From JBOZRQ01 sp050789255 (GTDB taxonomy: Bacteria > Bacillota > Sulfobacillia > Symbiobacteriales > Symbiobacteriaceae): DNA of 64,000 nt. The stretch spans positions 131,211 to 195,210 of the forward strand of contig JBOZRQ010000007.1 of assembly GCA_050789255.1 (NCBI GenBank), given 5' to 3'. Below the pieces are notes generated by a model that saw nothing but the letters and a program-made list of their open reading frames with translations, had not been told where the DNA came from and did not search any database. Of the stretch, positions 1-8,939 are shown in pieces (positions within the stretch are counted from its first letter, which is position 1; the number at the start of each line of letters is the position of its first letter). The position numbers and the translations under genes were made by a program.

Positions 1-852
1 GAAATCCTCGTACACGACCTGGCGGCCGCCCCGCAGGTCCAGAATTACCAAGTTGGCCCGGTAAGGGTTTTGGTCCGGCGGGCTGCGGCGCTCGGTCCTG
101 AGCCCGGCCACCAACGTGCCATTGGGGCTTATGACCCAGCCTTCCAGATCGTCAGGGATCCGGGGCTGTGCCCCCTCCACCCGCCCGGGCTGCAGCGCAC
201 CGTCGGCCAGGGTGAGGTGAAAGTTGCGGGTCTGCCAGTCCCAGCGGTTGGCACCGGGTACCCAGGCAAGCAGGTTCATTTGCTTCCGTTCCGGCGAGAG
301 CGATGCCGTAACGATGTCGGGCGGGAGGTCCGCCCTGACCTGTTCGCCGGCGGTGGCAAGGCTCAACTCGACCAGCCTTGGCGGCTCACCCGCCCGCAGC
401 GAGGGAATGCCCCCCGGGAGCGGCACCCCTTCCTGATCGCTGGCCCCGGTCAGGAAGAAATCGACCCGTGCTGGCAGTTCGGAGATCTGCCAGTACAGCG
501 TCTGGTCGTCCTGCCACTGCATAAGGCCCCGAACCGGCGCCGGTTGGTTCTCAATCAGCGCCTGCTCCACCTCGGCCCTGCGAACGGGCTTTGAGAAGAC
601 GAAGCGAATCTCGGTGGGGCCAGGGGGAGCATACGACGCCAACAGGGAAAGGGGCCTCCAGCCATCCCCGAAGCGGTGGTCAACCTTAACCGTGGCGGGC
701 GCCGCCATGCCTGACGGTTTGGTTGGGGCCGGCTCGACTGTGTCCGCGGGCGGCGTTTCGACGGCGCGCGAAGGCGGGGCTGCCGGCCGGGCGCAGGCAA
801 CCAGAGTAACCGCAAGCACAAGCGACAAGCCGGTACGCCAACGGGAGACCAT
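1..852 (-). CDS. Secreted lipoprotein, Ig-like plus propeller-like regions (3' end outside window)
   Basis: The frame is open from an ATG at 852 to base 1, so at least 284 residues are seen and the C-terminus is missing. The start is supported by an AGAGGG ribosome site about 8 bases upstream. The N-terminus is a lipoprotein signal (basic start, hydrophobic stretch, lipobox LVAC), so it should be anchored to the outer face of the membrane. Residues of roughly 60-130 resemble an SbsA-type Ig-like (Big_5) domain (IRFVFSKPV, then a D-x-x-G turn). The last visible part (SPNGTLVAGLR, NLVILDL) resembles blades of a WD40/TolB-like propeller. Substrate and role are unknown. It lies directly downstream of disA on the same strand. 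Confidence 0.75.
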   Translation of the reverse strand, partial: MVSRWRTGLSLVLAVTLVACARPAAPPSRAVETPPADTVEPAPTKPSGMAAPATVKVDHRFGDGWRPLSLLASYAPPGPTEIRFVFSKPVRRAEVEQALIENQPAPVRGLMQWQDDQTLYWQISELPARVDFFLTGASDQEGVPLPGGIPSLRAGEPPRLVELSLATAGEQVRADLPPDIVTASLSPERKQMNLLAWVPGANRWDWQTRNFHLTLADGALQPGRVEGAQPRIPDDLEGWVISPNGTLVAGLRTERRSPPDQNPYRANLVILDLRGGRQVVYEDF

Positions 853-883
853 GTGAAGTCCCTCTCTTCAGGAAATGGCGGCG

Positions 884-1954
884 TCAGATGTGGCGTTCCA
901 GCAGAACCTGTTCATGCAGGCGCCGCAGCCCCTCCTTGATCGCCCTCGCCCGGACCTCGCCGATGCCCTCCACCTCGTCGAGCTCTTCGATCGAGGCTCT
1001 CAGTACCCTGGGCAGGTTGCCCAAATGGGTAACGACGTTTTCGATCACGGGCATGGGCAGGCGGGGAACCTTACGCAGCATGCGGTATCCCCGTGGGGTG
1101 ATCGGGTTCTCAAGGGCGCCCGGGGTGGTGCCCAGGCCCAGCATGCGGGCAATCGTCGCCAGATCGAGCAGTTCCTCACCCGGCCAATTGGCGACCTGCT
1201 CACGCACCGATTCAAGAGTGCGCCCCTCGCCAACCTGTACATAGTCGCGCATGATCAGTCCGCCCTCCTCAGCCACGTTGGCGACCAACTCCTCCAACTG
1301 CATGCTGACAAGGCGGCCTTCGGTGCCCAACTCAAAGATGTACCGCTCGATCTCTCCCACAATCCGGAGCACCATTTCGGTGCGCTGGACGACCTGAACC
1401 ACGTCGAGCACGGTAACGAGATCCTCCAGCTCCAGGGCGGACAGATTCGTGAGCGCCCGCTCCAAGACCGCCCGGTACCGCTCCAGCGTCTGAAGCGCCT
1501 GGTTGGCCTTGGTCAGAATCACGTTGACGTCACGAAGCTGGTAGCGCACGTTCCCCTTGTACAGGGAGATGACGTTGCGGCGCTGAGAGATGCTGATAAC
1601 CAGTTCGCCTGTCTGGCGCGCGACCCGTTCCGCCGTGCGGTGGCGGATGCCTGTCTCAAACGATGGCGTGGCGGGGTCCACAATGAGGGTGGCATTCGCG
1701 TAAAGAATGCGGCGCGCATCGGGGGTCAGGATGATGGCGCCGTCCATTTTGGCCAGTTCGTAGAGATTCGAGGGCAAGAAGTCGGAGTCGATGCGGAAGC
1801 CGCCATCGACCAGCTTCATGACCTGGGGGCTGTCGCCCACCACGATGAGGGCGCCGGTGCGAGCGCGCAGAATCGACTCAAGGCCCTCCCGTAACGGGGT
1901 GCCGGGAGCAACCTGCCGCAGCACTTTCAAGAAGCCGTCTCGGTCTTCGGCCAT
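884..1954 (-). CDS. disA: DNA integrity scanning diadenylate cyclase DisA
   Basis: DisA makes c-di-AMP from two ATP and scans DNA for branched structures. The N-terminal DAC domain has the DGA motif (MDGAIIL) and the RHR motif (GIRHRTAER); a linker and a C-terminal HhH DNA-binding region (VEGIGEVRARAIKEGL) follow. The open frame extends upstream to 2029, but the ATG at 1954 gives MAEDRDGFLKVL, matches the usual family N-terminus and length (356 residues), and has a GGGGGA/AGGG purine run upstream. It follows radA, a common Firmicutes pairing in which RadA and DisA interact at recombination intermediates. Confidence 0.95.
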   Translation of the reverse strand: MAEDRDGFLKVLRQVAPGTPLREGLESILRARTGALIVVGDSPQVMKLVDGGFRIDSDFLPSNLYELAKMDGAIILTPDARRILYANATLIVDPATPSFETGIRHRTAERVARQTGELVISISQRRNVISLYKGNVRYQLRDVNVILTKANQALQTLERYRAVLERALTNLSALELEDLVTVLDVVQVVQRTEMVLRIVGEIERYIFELGTEGRLVSMQLEELVANVAEEGGLIMRDYVQVGEGRTLESVREQVANWPGEELLDLATIARMLGLGTTPGALENPITPRGYRMLRKVPRLPMPVIENVVTHLGNLPRVLRASIEELDEVEGIGEVRARAIKEGLRRLHEQVLLERHI

Positions 1955-2049
1955 GGCACCCTGTCCCCCTGCACATGCGGACCGGGAGAACCCGGCCCTC
2001 CGTCTTTCTAAAGTTTCCCCAACAGACAAAAAAGTCCTGCACGTTTAGG

Positions 2050-3441
2050 CTAGAAAGGTGCGTCCCCCGTGTCATTGAGGGCTGCTTCCAGCCCTTCCAT
2101 GACCGTTTCGACCCCGATTAGCTGAAGCGCAAACTTGGCCGAGAGGTTTTTCACGTTGGCGGCTGGCAGCACGGCGCGCCGGAAGCCCATTTTCTCGGCC
2201 TCCTTCAGCCGCTGCTCCACCCGGGAGACGGCCCGCACCTCGCCTGCCAGACCAACCTCCCCAATTACTACGGTGCGAGGATCGGCTGGCTGGTCCCGGT
2301 AGCTCGAGGCCAGGGCGACTGCCAAACCAAGGTCCACGGCGGGCTCGGCGATTTTCACCCCGCCGGCCACCTTCACGTAAGCGTCATGGTTCCCTAGCAG
2401 CAGACCCACGCGTTTCTCCAGGACAGCGACGAGGAGCTGCACCCGGTTCAGGTCGATGCCGTCGGCGGTGCGGCGCGGGGAGACAAAGGTGCTCGCACTG
2501 ACCAGCGCCTGCACCTCCACCAGCAACGGGCGCGTCCCTTCCATGGAGGGCACTACCACACTGCCAGCGACGCCCTCCGGCCGTTCGGAGAGGAAGAGTT
2601 CCGAGGCGTTGGTCACCTCGACCAGCCCCAGGTCACGCATCTCGAAAAGGCCGATCTCATTGGTGCTGCCGAAGCGGTTCTTCACCGCACGGAGCACCCG
2701 GAAGCTGGCGTGACGTTCGCCCTCGAAATAGAGCACCGTGTCTACGATATGCTCCAAGACTCGGGGGCCTGCCAGGGAGCCCTCCTTTGTGACGTGCCCG
2801 ACGATGAAGACCGCAATGCCGCGGGTCTTCGCCAGCCGGAGCAGTTGGGCGGCGCCCTCCCTCACCTGGGATACGCTGCCCGGTGCACTCGGGAGGTCCG
2901 GCCGAAAGACGGTTTGTATCGAGTCGACCACGAGCAGAACGGGAGAGAGATGGGTCGCATGCTGCTCGATGGTCTCCAGGTTGGTCTCAGCCAACACGAA
3001 GAGCCGGTCGCTCAAGGTCCCCAGTCGATCGGCCCGCAGGCGCACTTGGCGGGTGCTCTCCTCGCCGCTCACGTACAGAACGGTGCCGTGCGTTTCGGCA
3101 ATGCGGGAGGCCAACTGGAGCAAAATCGTGCTCTTGCCAATGCCAGGGTCGCCGCCGACCAGCACAAAGGAGCCCGGTACAATCCCCCCGCCAAGGACGC
3201 GGTCCAGCTCAGCGGAGCCGCTGGACAGGCGCGGCGCATCTTCCGCCTCCACGGTTGAGATTGCCACCGGCTTTTCACCCGACGAAAGACCCGGCGAAAT
3301 GCCGGGCCTGGCAGCGGCTGCGCTGGGGAGAATCTCCTCGACCATGGTGTTCCAGGCACCGCAGCCCGGGCACTTGCCCAGCCACTTCGGCGACTCGTGG
3401 CCACAGTCTTGGCAGACAAAGATCGTCTTCGCCTTCGGCAT
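2050..3441 (-). CDS. radA: DNA repair protein RadA
   Basis: RadA is a RecA-like ATPase that drives branch migration during recombinational repair. Visible in order: an N-terminal zinc finger (CQDCGHESPKWLGKCPGC), Walker A (GDPGIGKST) near residue 98, the RadA-specific KNRFG motif near residue 255, and a C-terminal Lon-protease-like domain. Length is 463 residues, standard for the family. Its ATG overlaps the stop codon of the upstream CBS gene (TAATG), so the two are translationally coupled; disA follows in the same operon. Confidence 0.97.
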   Translation of the reverse strand: MPKAKTIFVCQDCGHESPKWLGKCPGCGAWNTMVEEILPSAAAARPGISPGLSSGEKPVAISTVEAEDAPRLSSGSAELDRVLGGGIVPGSFVLVGGDPGIGKSTILLQLASRIAETHGTVLYVSGEESTRQVRLRADRLGTLSDRLFVLAETNLETIEQHATHLSPVLLVVDSIQTVFRPDLPSAPGSVSQVREGAAQLLRLAKTRGIAVFIVGHVTKEGSLAGPRVLEHIVDTVLYFEGERHASFRVLRAVKNRFGSTNEIGLFEMRDLGLVEVTNASELFLSERPEGVAGSVVVPSMEGTRPLLVEVQALVSASTFVSPRRTADGIDLNRVQLLVAVLEKRVGLLLGNHDAYVKVAGGVKIAEPAVDLGLAVALASSYRDQPADPRTVVIGEVGLAGEVRAVSRVEQRLKEAEKMGFRRAVLPAANVKNLSAKFALQLIGVETVMEGLEAALNDTGDAPF

Positions 3442-3875
3442 TAACCAAGTACCTTCTTTACGACATCCAGCCGGTGGACCACGCCCACAACCCTGCCGTG
3501 ATCGGTCACCAGCATTACCTTGCGCTTGTTGCGAAACATGGTTTTAATCAACTCATCGTCCGTGGTGTCCGGAGAGACGGAGTCAGGGTCGCTGGTCATA
3601 ATGTCGCTGGCGGTCAACTCACGCAGTTGCTCAGGGGTGAGGCCAAGAAAGACGGGCAGGCGGCCGCCAATGGCCACGTCAACGTCATAGACACCGGACT
3701 CGTAAATGAGCTTGACCAGGTCAAACTCGGTAATGATTCCGGAGAGCTTGCCCTGAGCGTTCAGAACGGCGAGGCAATAGGAGTTTTCCGCGGAGAGGAT
3801 ATGAAAAATGTCGGCCACGATAGCGTTTTCGGCCACCGAGCCACAAGGGCGCATAAGATCACGGGCAATAGCCAC
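3441..3875 (-). CDS. Tandem CBS-domain protein
   Basis: A 144-residue protein made almost entirely of two CBS motifs (near residues 5-60 and 80-140; the second ends GRVVGVVHRLDVVKKVLG). CBS pairs bind adenine nucleotides and act as energy or nucleotide sensors. The open frame runs back to 4247, but that upstream part has no family-like sequence. A GTG at 3875 preceded by AGGGGGGA gives MAIARDLMRP and is the better start. The position upstream of radA-disA, a c-di-AMP-producing pair, makes an adenine-nucleotide sensor plausible here, but no ligand can be read from the sequence. Confidence 0.8.
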   Translation of the reverse strand: MAIARDLMRPCGSVAENAIVADIFHILSAENSYCLAVLNAQGKLSGIITEFDLVKLIYESGVYDVDVAIGGRLPVFLGLTPEQLRELTASDIMTSDPDSVSPDTTDDELIKTMFRNKRKVMLVTDHGRVVGVVHRLDVVKKVLG

Positions 3876-4007
3876 AATCGATCCCCCCTGGAGCTTGATG
3901 CTTACCCTTTCGCTACCACCGTGCCTTCTCCTGCGAGCAGAGAACGGGGACGGGAAGGAATATGCAGGGGTGCGGGCGTAGCATAGTACGCAAGGAGGAC
4001 GATAAGT

Positions 4008-4304
4008 TTGCCGGAAAATCGCCCCTACCAAAACCCCATGGCGCTCGCCGCCCTGCTGGTCAGCCTTGTGCCCCTGCTTACATCCCTTAGCATGGTCGGG
4101 CTTAAATACGGAGTGGGCCCCAAGGCCCTCCTTTACTACTTTGCCATGGGGAGCGGCTTTCTCTTGTTCGGTCTGGTGGTCGTGGGCTCGGCGCTGGCTG
4201 TAGTGGCCCTTTCCAGGACCGGCGGGCGACGCGATCTGCGCATACACGCCGCCTTCGCTTCCCTGGTCGCTTCGATTCTGTTGGTCGCCTTATTTGCCAG
4301 GTAG
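4008..4304 (+). CDS. Small multi-pass membrane protein
   Basis: A 98-residue protein with three hydrophobic segments (near residues 11-32, 42-66 and 78-97), predicted to lie in the cytoplasmic membrane. It starts with TTG behind a strong AAGGAGG site spaced about 9 bases. It points toward clpC, with which it shares a terminator hairpin. No family is recognised. Confidence 0.7.
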   Translation: MPENRPYQNPMALAALLVSLVPLLTSLSMVGLKYGVGPKALLYYFAMGSGFLLFGLVVVGSALAVVALSRTGGRRDLRIHAAFASLVASILLVALFAR

Positions 4305-4341
4305 AAAACGGCCGCCTCCCACAAGGGAAGGCGGCCGTTTG
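4305..4341. terminator. Bidirectional intrinsic terminator between membrane protein gene and clpC
   Basis: Arms AAACGGCCGCCT and AGGCGGCCGTTT close a strong stem. The flanking A and T runs give a U-tract in both directions, so it can end both convergent transcripts. Confidence 0.85.
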
Positions 4342-4343
4342 GT

Positions 4344-6863
4344 TTACTCGGCAGGCGGCGCGTCGGCGGCCGGAGCCGGGGCCGGCGCCGCACCAACCGT
4401 TGCAGCGGTGGGCTCGGTCCGGCGGAAGACGATCTTGCCGTCCTCGTCGACGTCGGCGTGGACGTGCTCGCCGTACTTGAACGGCTTCATGAGCAGCTCC
4501 TCCGACAGCGGGTCCTCCACCAGGCGCTGGATCGCCCGACGCAGCGGGCGGGCGCCGTACTGCAGGTCGTGGCCTTCCTTGACCAGCTTCTCCAGTGCGG
4601 AGTCGGAGATGGTGAGCTGGACGCCATGCTCCTTGAGGCGGGCGCCGACCTTCTTGATCTCGAGCGCCACAATCTCCTTCAGGTGCTGCATGTTGAGCTG
4701 GTGGAAGATCACGATCTCGTCGAGGCGGTTGATGAACTCCGGGCGGAAGAGCTTCTTCACCTCGTCCATGACCCGGCCCTTCATCTTCTCGTGGGCCTGC
4801 TCCTCGGACTCATGCACGGCGAAGCCGAGCTGCTTGTCGCCGCGAATCACCTGGGCGCCGGCGTTAGAGGTCATAATGATCACCGTGTTCCGGAAGTCCA
4901 CGGTGCGGCCCTTGGACTCGGTGAGGCGGCCATCCTCCAGCACCTGGAGCAGAATGTTGAAGACCTCGGGGTGGGCCTTCTCGATCTCGTCAAGCAAGAC
5001 CACAGAGTACGGGCGGCGGCGCACGGCCTCGGTGAGCTGGCCACCCTCGTCGTAGCCGACGTATCCGGGCGGGGCGCCGACCAGGCGGCTGGTGGTGTGC
5101 CGCTCCATGTACTCGGACATGTCGATGCGGATGACGGCGTCCTCGTCGCCGAAGAGCGCCTCGGCCAGTGCCCGGGCCAGGTGGGTCTTACCGGTGCCGG
5201 TGGGGCCGAGGAAGATGAAGGAGCCAATCGGGCGCTTGGGATCCTTCAGGCCGGCACGGGCCCGGCGGATCGCCCGGGAGACCGCCTTGACGGCCTCGTC
5301 CTGACCGACTACCTTCTCGTGCAGCACCGACTCCAGGTTCAGCAGGCGGGCGGACTCGTCAAGCGTGAGCTTGGTGGCCGGAATGCCGGTCCAGGACGAG
5401 ACGATCGCCGCGATGTCGTCTTCCGTGACGGTGGACTTGCTGGTGACCTTCTTCTGCTGCCACTCGCCCTTCAGGCGCTCCAGCTCTTCCTTGAGCTTGG
5501 TCTCCTTGTCGCGGAGGCGGGCAGCCTTCTCAAACTCCTGGCCCTGAACGGAGGCTTCCTTCTCCTTGCGGACCTCCTCCAGCCGGCCCTCCATTTCCTT
5601 CAGGTCGGGCGGGGCCACGAACGTGGAGAGGCGGACGCGGGAGGCGGCCTCGTCGATCAGGTCAACCGCCTTGTCAGGCAGGAAGCGGTCGGTGACGAAC
5701 CGGTCGGAGAGGCGCACCGCAGCCTCAATGGCGGCGTCGGTGATCTCCACCCGGTGGTGAGCCTCATAGCGGTCGCGCAGGCCCTTCAGGATCTGGATGG
5801 CGTCGTCCGTGCTGGGCTCCTCCACCATGACCGGCTGGAAGCGGCGCTCGAGGGCGGCATCCTTCTCGACGTGCTTGCGGTACTCGTCGATGGTAGTAGC
5901 GCCAATGGCCTGCATTTCGCCACGGGCCAGGGCGGGCTTGAGGATGTTGGAGGCGTCGATCGCACCTTCGGCAGCACCGGCACCGATGATCGTGTGCAGC
6001 TCATCGATGAACATGATGATGTTGCCAGCCTGGCGAATCTCCTCCATGACCTTCTTGAGGCGCTCCTCGAACTCGCCGCGGTACTTGGAGCCGGCCACCA
6101 GGGAGGCCAGGTCGAGGGAGACGACCCGCTTATCCTTCAGCAGTTCGGGCACGCGGCCGTCGGTGATGCGCTGGGCCAGGCCCTCGGCGATGGCGGTCTT
6201 GCCGACGCCGGGCTCGCCAATGAGGCACGGGTTGTTCTTGGTGCGGCGGGAGAGGATCTGGATGACCCGCTCAATCTCCTTCTCGCGGCCGACCACCGGG
6301 TCCAGCTTACCGTCGCGGGCCATTTGGGTCAGGTCGCGCCCGAACTGGTCAAGGGTGGAGGTGTTGGTCTTGGCGCCCTTCTGGCCCTTGGCGGCGCCCT
6401 GGTTGCCGCCGGACTGCGGGTGCGGCACGCCGCCCAGCAGGTGGATGACCTGGTTGCGCACGCGCTCCAGCTCGGCGCCGAGGTTCTGGAGCACCTGCGC
6501 CGCCACGCCCTCGCCCTCACGGATCAGGCCGAGGAGGATGTGTTCGGTGCCGACGTAGTTATGGCCCAACAGGCGGGCCTCTTCAATGGCCAGCTCCACC
6601 ATGACCTTCTTTGCGCGAGGCGTAAATCCGATCTCGCCGCGGGTCGAGGCAGAACCCTTGCCAATCATTTTTTCCACTTCGGCCCGGACCTGCTCCAACT
6701 GAATGCCGAGGCTCTGCAGCGCCTTGGCCGCTATGCCCTCGCCCTCGCGAATCAGGCCAAGAAGCAGATGCTCGGTGCCCACGTAGTCGTAATTAAGGCG
6801 GCGAGCCTCATCCTGCGCAAGCACGATGACCCGCTGGGCCCGTTCCGTGTACCGACTGAACAT
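4344..6863 (-). CDS. clpC: ATP-dependent Clp protease ATPase subunit ClpC
   Basis: An 839-residue HSP100 unfoldase that feeds substrates to ClpP. Visible in order: two Clp N repeats (residues 1-140), AAA1 with Walker A GEPGVGKTA near 206, a central UVR/M-domain coiled coil near 415-465, AAA2 with Walker A GPTGTGKTH near 545, and a D2-small domain. The tail is rich in Pro and Ala (PAPAPAADAPPAE). It is the last gene of the ctsR-mcsA-mcsB-clpN-clpC operon and is preceded by an AAAGGGGG site. In this family McsB-made phosphoarginine marks on substrates are read by the ClpC N-domain. Confidence 0.97.
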   Translation of the reverse strand: MFSRYTERAQRVIVLAQDEARRLNYDYVGTEHLLLGLIREGEGIAAKALQSLGIQLEQVRAEVEKMIGKGSASTRGEIGFTPRAKKVMVELAIEEARLLGHNYVGTEHILLGLIREGEGVAAQVLQNLGAELERVRNQVIHLLGGVPHPQSGGNQGAAKGQKGAKTNTSTLDQFGRDLTQMARDGKLDPVVGREKEIERVIQILSRRTKNNPCLIGEPGVGKTAIAEGLAQRITDGRVPELLKDKRVVSLDLASLVAGSKYRGEFEERLKKVMEEIRQAGNIIMFIDELHTIIGAGAAEGAIDASNILKPALARGEMQAIGATTIDEYRKHVEKDAALERRFQPVMVEEPSTDDAIQILKGLRDRYEAHHRVEITDAAIEAAVRLSDRFVTDRFLPDKAVDLIDEAASRVRLSTFVAPPDLKEMEGRLEEVRKEKEASVQGQEFEKAARLRDKETKLKEELERLKGEWQQKKVTSKSTVTEDDIAAIVSSWTGIPATKLTLDESARLLNLESVLHEKVVGQDEAVKAVSRAIRRARAGLKDPKRPIGSFIFLGPTGTGKTHLARALAEALFGDEDAVIRIDMSEYMERHTTSRLVGAPPGYVGYDEGGQLTEAVRRRPYSVVLLDEIEKAHPEVFNILLQVLEDGRLTESKGRTVDFRNTVIIMTSNAGAQVIRGDKQLGFAVHESEEQAHEKMKGRVMDEVKKLFRPEFINRLDEIVIFHQLNMQHLKEIVALEIKKVGARLKEHGVQLTISDSALEKLVKEGHDLQYGARPLRRAIQRLVEDPLSEELLMKPFKYGEHVHADVDEDGKIVFRRTEPTAATVGAAPAPAPAADAPPAE

Positions 6864-6878
6864 CTAAGAAAACCCCCT

Positions 6879-7310
6879 TTACGTATCGAGGCGTTTGATC
6901 GCATCCATAACGGAATCCTTACCGGCCCCCAGAGCGGTCAGGACCTCAAGCACCACACCGTGCTGTTCCAGCAAGAAGCCGAGCAGGATGTGTTCGGGTC
7001 CTATATGAGTATGCCCAAGGAGGGCAGCTGCGGTCTGTGCCCGCTGGTGATAAACCTGCTCAGCGGTGGGGAGCACCCCGATGGCCGTTGGATCCTCGGG
7101 CGCCCCGAGACCCGGTATGAGGCGGCTCTCCACCTCGCGCCGCGTATTATCTAGGTCGAGTCCGAGCGCGGAGAGGATACGGGCCACCGCAGCGTCGTGT
7201 AGAAGACCTAGGAACAGTTGCTCCCGTTGGACGAAGGGGAAGCCCAGGCGTTGCGCCTCAAGTTGTGCCAGCCTGATTACTTCCTCAGCAGCCGGCGTGT
7301 AAGACGGCAT
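6879..7310 (-). CDS. Stand-alone Clp N-domain protein
   Basis: A 143-residue protein consisting only of two Clp_N repeats (start MPSYTPAAEEVIRLAQ; second repeat HTHIGPEHILLGFLLEQ). It has no AAA module. It lies between mcsB and clpC in the same operon, 15 bases upstream of the clpC ATG and behind a GGGGAGG site. By analogy with ClpC N-domains, which bind phosphoarginine and adaptors, it could be an adaptor or competitor that tunes substrate delivery. That role is inference; the domain assignment is clear. It aligns with the clpC N-terminus and could be an internal duplication. Confidence 0.85.
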   Translation of the reverse strand: MPSYTPAAEEVIRLAQLEAQRLGFPFVQREQLFLGLLHDAAVARILSALGLDLDNTRREVESRLIPGLGAPEDPTAIGVLPTAEQVYHQRAQTAAALLGHTHIGPEHILLGFLLEQHGVVLEVLTALGAGKDSVMDAIKRLDT

Positions 7311-7329
7311 GGATCCACCTCCCCTGCCC

Positions 7330-8388
7330 CTAGGCGTTCAGCCGGTTCCGAATCAGCGTTGCCCGCCGAATGTCACGGTCGAGCGGGTCAAGCTCCCGCC
7401 CCTCCATTTTCTGCAGGAATGCGGGCTGCATGGTCACCATGAGCTCGTTCATGAGCCGCTGGGAAAGCTTCGGGAACAGGCCGAGGTCGATGCCGAGGCG
7501 CACGTCCGAGAGCAGCCGCATGGCCTCCTCGGTGGTCATGATGCGAGCGCTTGACAGAATCCCGTAGGCCCTGCCAATGCGGTCCTCGATCTGCATGCGC
7601 ATCTCCTTGAACAGATGCTGCCGGGCCTCTTTTTCGGTTTGAATCACCTTGTTGGACACGGCCTCAAGGTGCTGAATGATCTCCTCTTCGGCCTTGCCCA
7701 GGCTGGTTTGGTTGGAGATTTGGAAGACGTGCCCGGCTGCCTCCGTGCCCTCACCGTAGAGGCCCCGCACGACCAACCCCAGCTGGGACAGGTTGTGGAA
7801 GAGTCGGCCGGCCTGCTGGGTGAGCACCAAGCCCGGCAGATGGACCATGACAGATGCTCGTAAGCCGGTGCCCACGTTGGTAGGACAGGCAGTCAGGTAG
7901 CCTCGCTGCGGGTGGAATGCGTAGTTGAGCTTCTGCTCCAGCGCATCATCTACCAGCGAAGCGACGCGCCAGGTCTCCCGAAGCTGCAGACCGGGCGCCA
8001 GGCACTGAATGCGAAGGTGGTCCTCCTCGTTCACCATGACCGAGATCGACTCATCTTCAGAAATGGCGACGCCCTTGCCACGTGTTGCCTGCGCTTGCTG
8101 GGGGCTAATGAGGTGCTTGTCGACCAACACCTGGCGCTCCAGGGAAGGATGGTCGGCCAGGCGGTACAGATCCACCTTGCTGGAGAGCCCCATGAGGTTG
8201 ATTTCCTTCACCCCGCCCTCGACCGAGCGAATGAGCTGATCCGCCTGCTGGTCGGTCATGCGATGGGGGAAGGCGAGCCCTTCCAGGTTGCGTGCCAAGC
8301 GGATGCGGGAGGAAAGGACCACCTCGGTTGAAGGACCAGCCTCCATCCACTTGCTTACAGGTTGGGTAACCAATTTATTCCACGGCAC
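7330..8388 (-). CDS. mcsB: Protein arginine kinase McsB
   Basis: McsB phosphorylates arginine side chains and so marks damaged proteins for ClpCP. The guanido-kinase fold is evident from the N-terminal VVLSSRIRLARN motif and the NEEDHLR segment. The C-terminal RDIRRA matches the RDxxRA phosphoarginine-binding motif used for allosteric activation. The GTG at 8388 with an AGGGGGTGG site gives MPWNKLV and 352 residues, the normal length. It overlaps the end of mcsA by 14 bases. Confidence 0.95.
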   Translation of the reverse strand: MPWNKLVTQPVSKWMEAGPSTEVVLSSRIRLARNLEGLAFPHRMTDQQADQLIRSVEGGVKEINLMGLSSKVDLYRLADHPSLERQVLVDKHLISPQQAQATRGKGVAISEDESISVMVNEEDHLRIQCLAPGLQLRETWRVASLVDDALEQKLNYAFHPQRGYLTACPTNVGTGLRASVMVHLPGLVLTQQAGRLFHNLSQLGLVVRGLYGEGTEAAGHVFQISNQTSLGKAEEEIIQHLEAVSNKVIQTEKEARQHLFKEMRMQIEDRIGRAYGILSSARIMTTEEAMRLLSDVRLGIDLGLFPKLSQRLMNELMVTMQPAFLQKMEGRELDPLDRDIRRATLIRNRLNA

Positions 8389-8923
8389 CTGTGCCACCCC
8401 CTGCCTGAAGCTCGGCCTCCATTTCGCGAATGCGGTCGCGCAGCCGAGCGGCCTCCTCGAATTGCTCCTGGGCAATCGCACTCTGCATTTGCTGTTTCAG
8501 CGCATCGAGCTCACGGCGCTTCCGTACGATGCCGCCCGTTCGCTTCGGGGCCTTTCCGGAATGGGTGGTGGTGCCCTGAATGCGCTTGATCAGCGGGACC
8601 AGGTACGGTTCCAGTTGCTCGTAGCAGTGCGAGCAGCCCAGGAGGCCGCCAGCGGCAAATTCACTATAGGTCATGCCGCAGTGCTGACAGCGGGGCTCCG
8701 CCTGCGGGCGGGGTGTGGTCACCGTTCCGCCGAAGGACTCCTGGCCGAGGAAGCTGGAGAGCAGCTGCTGAATCGAGAGATTGGGGAAGGAGAAGGCGCC
8801 CCCGACCGTTGTCCCCTTCTCCCGGGCGCACACCTCACAAAGGTGGCTCTCCTGCTTACTCCCGTTCATGATCACGGTCTGATGGACTGTGGCAGGTCGC
8901 TGACGACAATTCTCGCACAGCAT
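8375..8923 (-). CDS. mcsA: McsA, zinc-finger activator of McsB
   Basis: A 182-residue activator of McsB. It has four CxxC pairs (CENC, CEVC, CQHC, CSHC), as expected for the two zinc fingers of the family, and a C-terminal UVR motif near residues 138-172 (ALKQQMQSAIAQEQFEEAAR). It starts at ATG 8923 behind AAAGGTGGGAG and lies 16 bases after ctsR. Confidence 0.95.
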   Translation of the reverse strand: MLCENCRQRPATVHQTVIMNGSKQESHLCEVCAREKGTTVGGAFSFPNLSIQQLLSSFLGQESFGGTVTTPRPQAEPRCQHCGMTYSEFAAGGLLGCSHCYEQLEPYLVPLIKRIQGTTTHSGKAPKRTGGIVRKRRELDALKQQMQSAIAQEQFEEAARLRDRIREMEAELQAGGGTGAVE

Positions 8924-8939
8924 AGGGCGCTCCCACCTT

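Noticed and set aside
3900..4247. N-terminal extension of the CBS protein
   Set aside because: The extension lacks family-like sequence and runs antisense into the small membrane gene; a good ribosome site lies further in at a GTG.
4458..7154. An 898-codon open frame opposite clpC
   Set aside because: It is a codon-bias shadow of clpC and the Clp N-domain gene and has no recognisable motifs.
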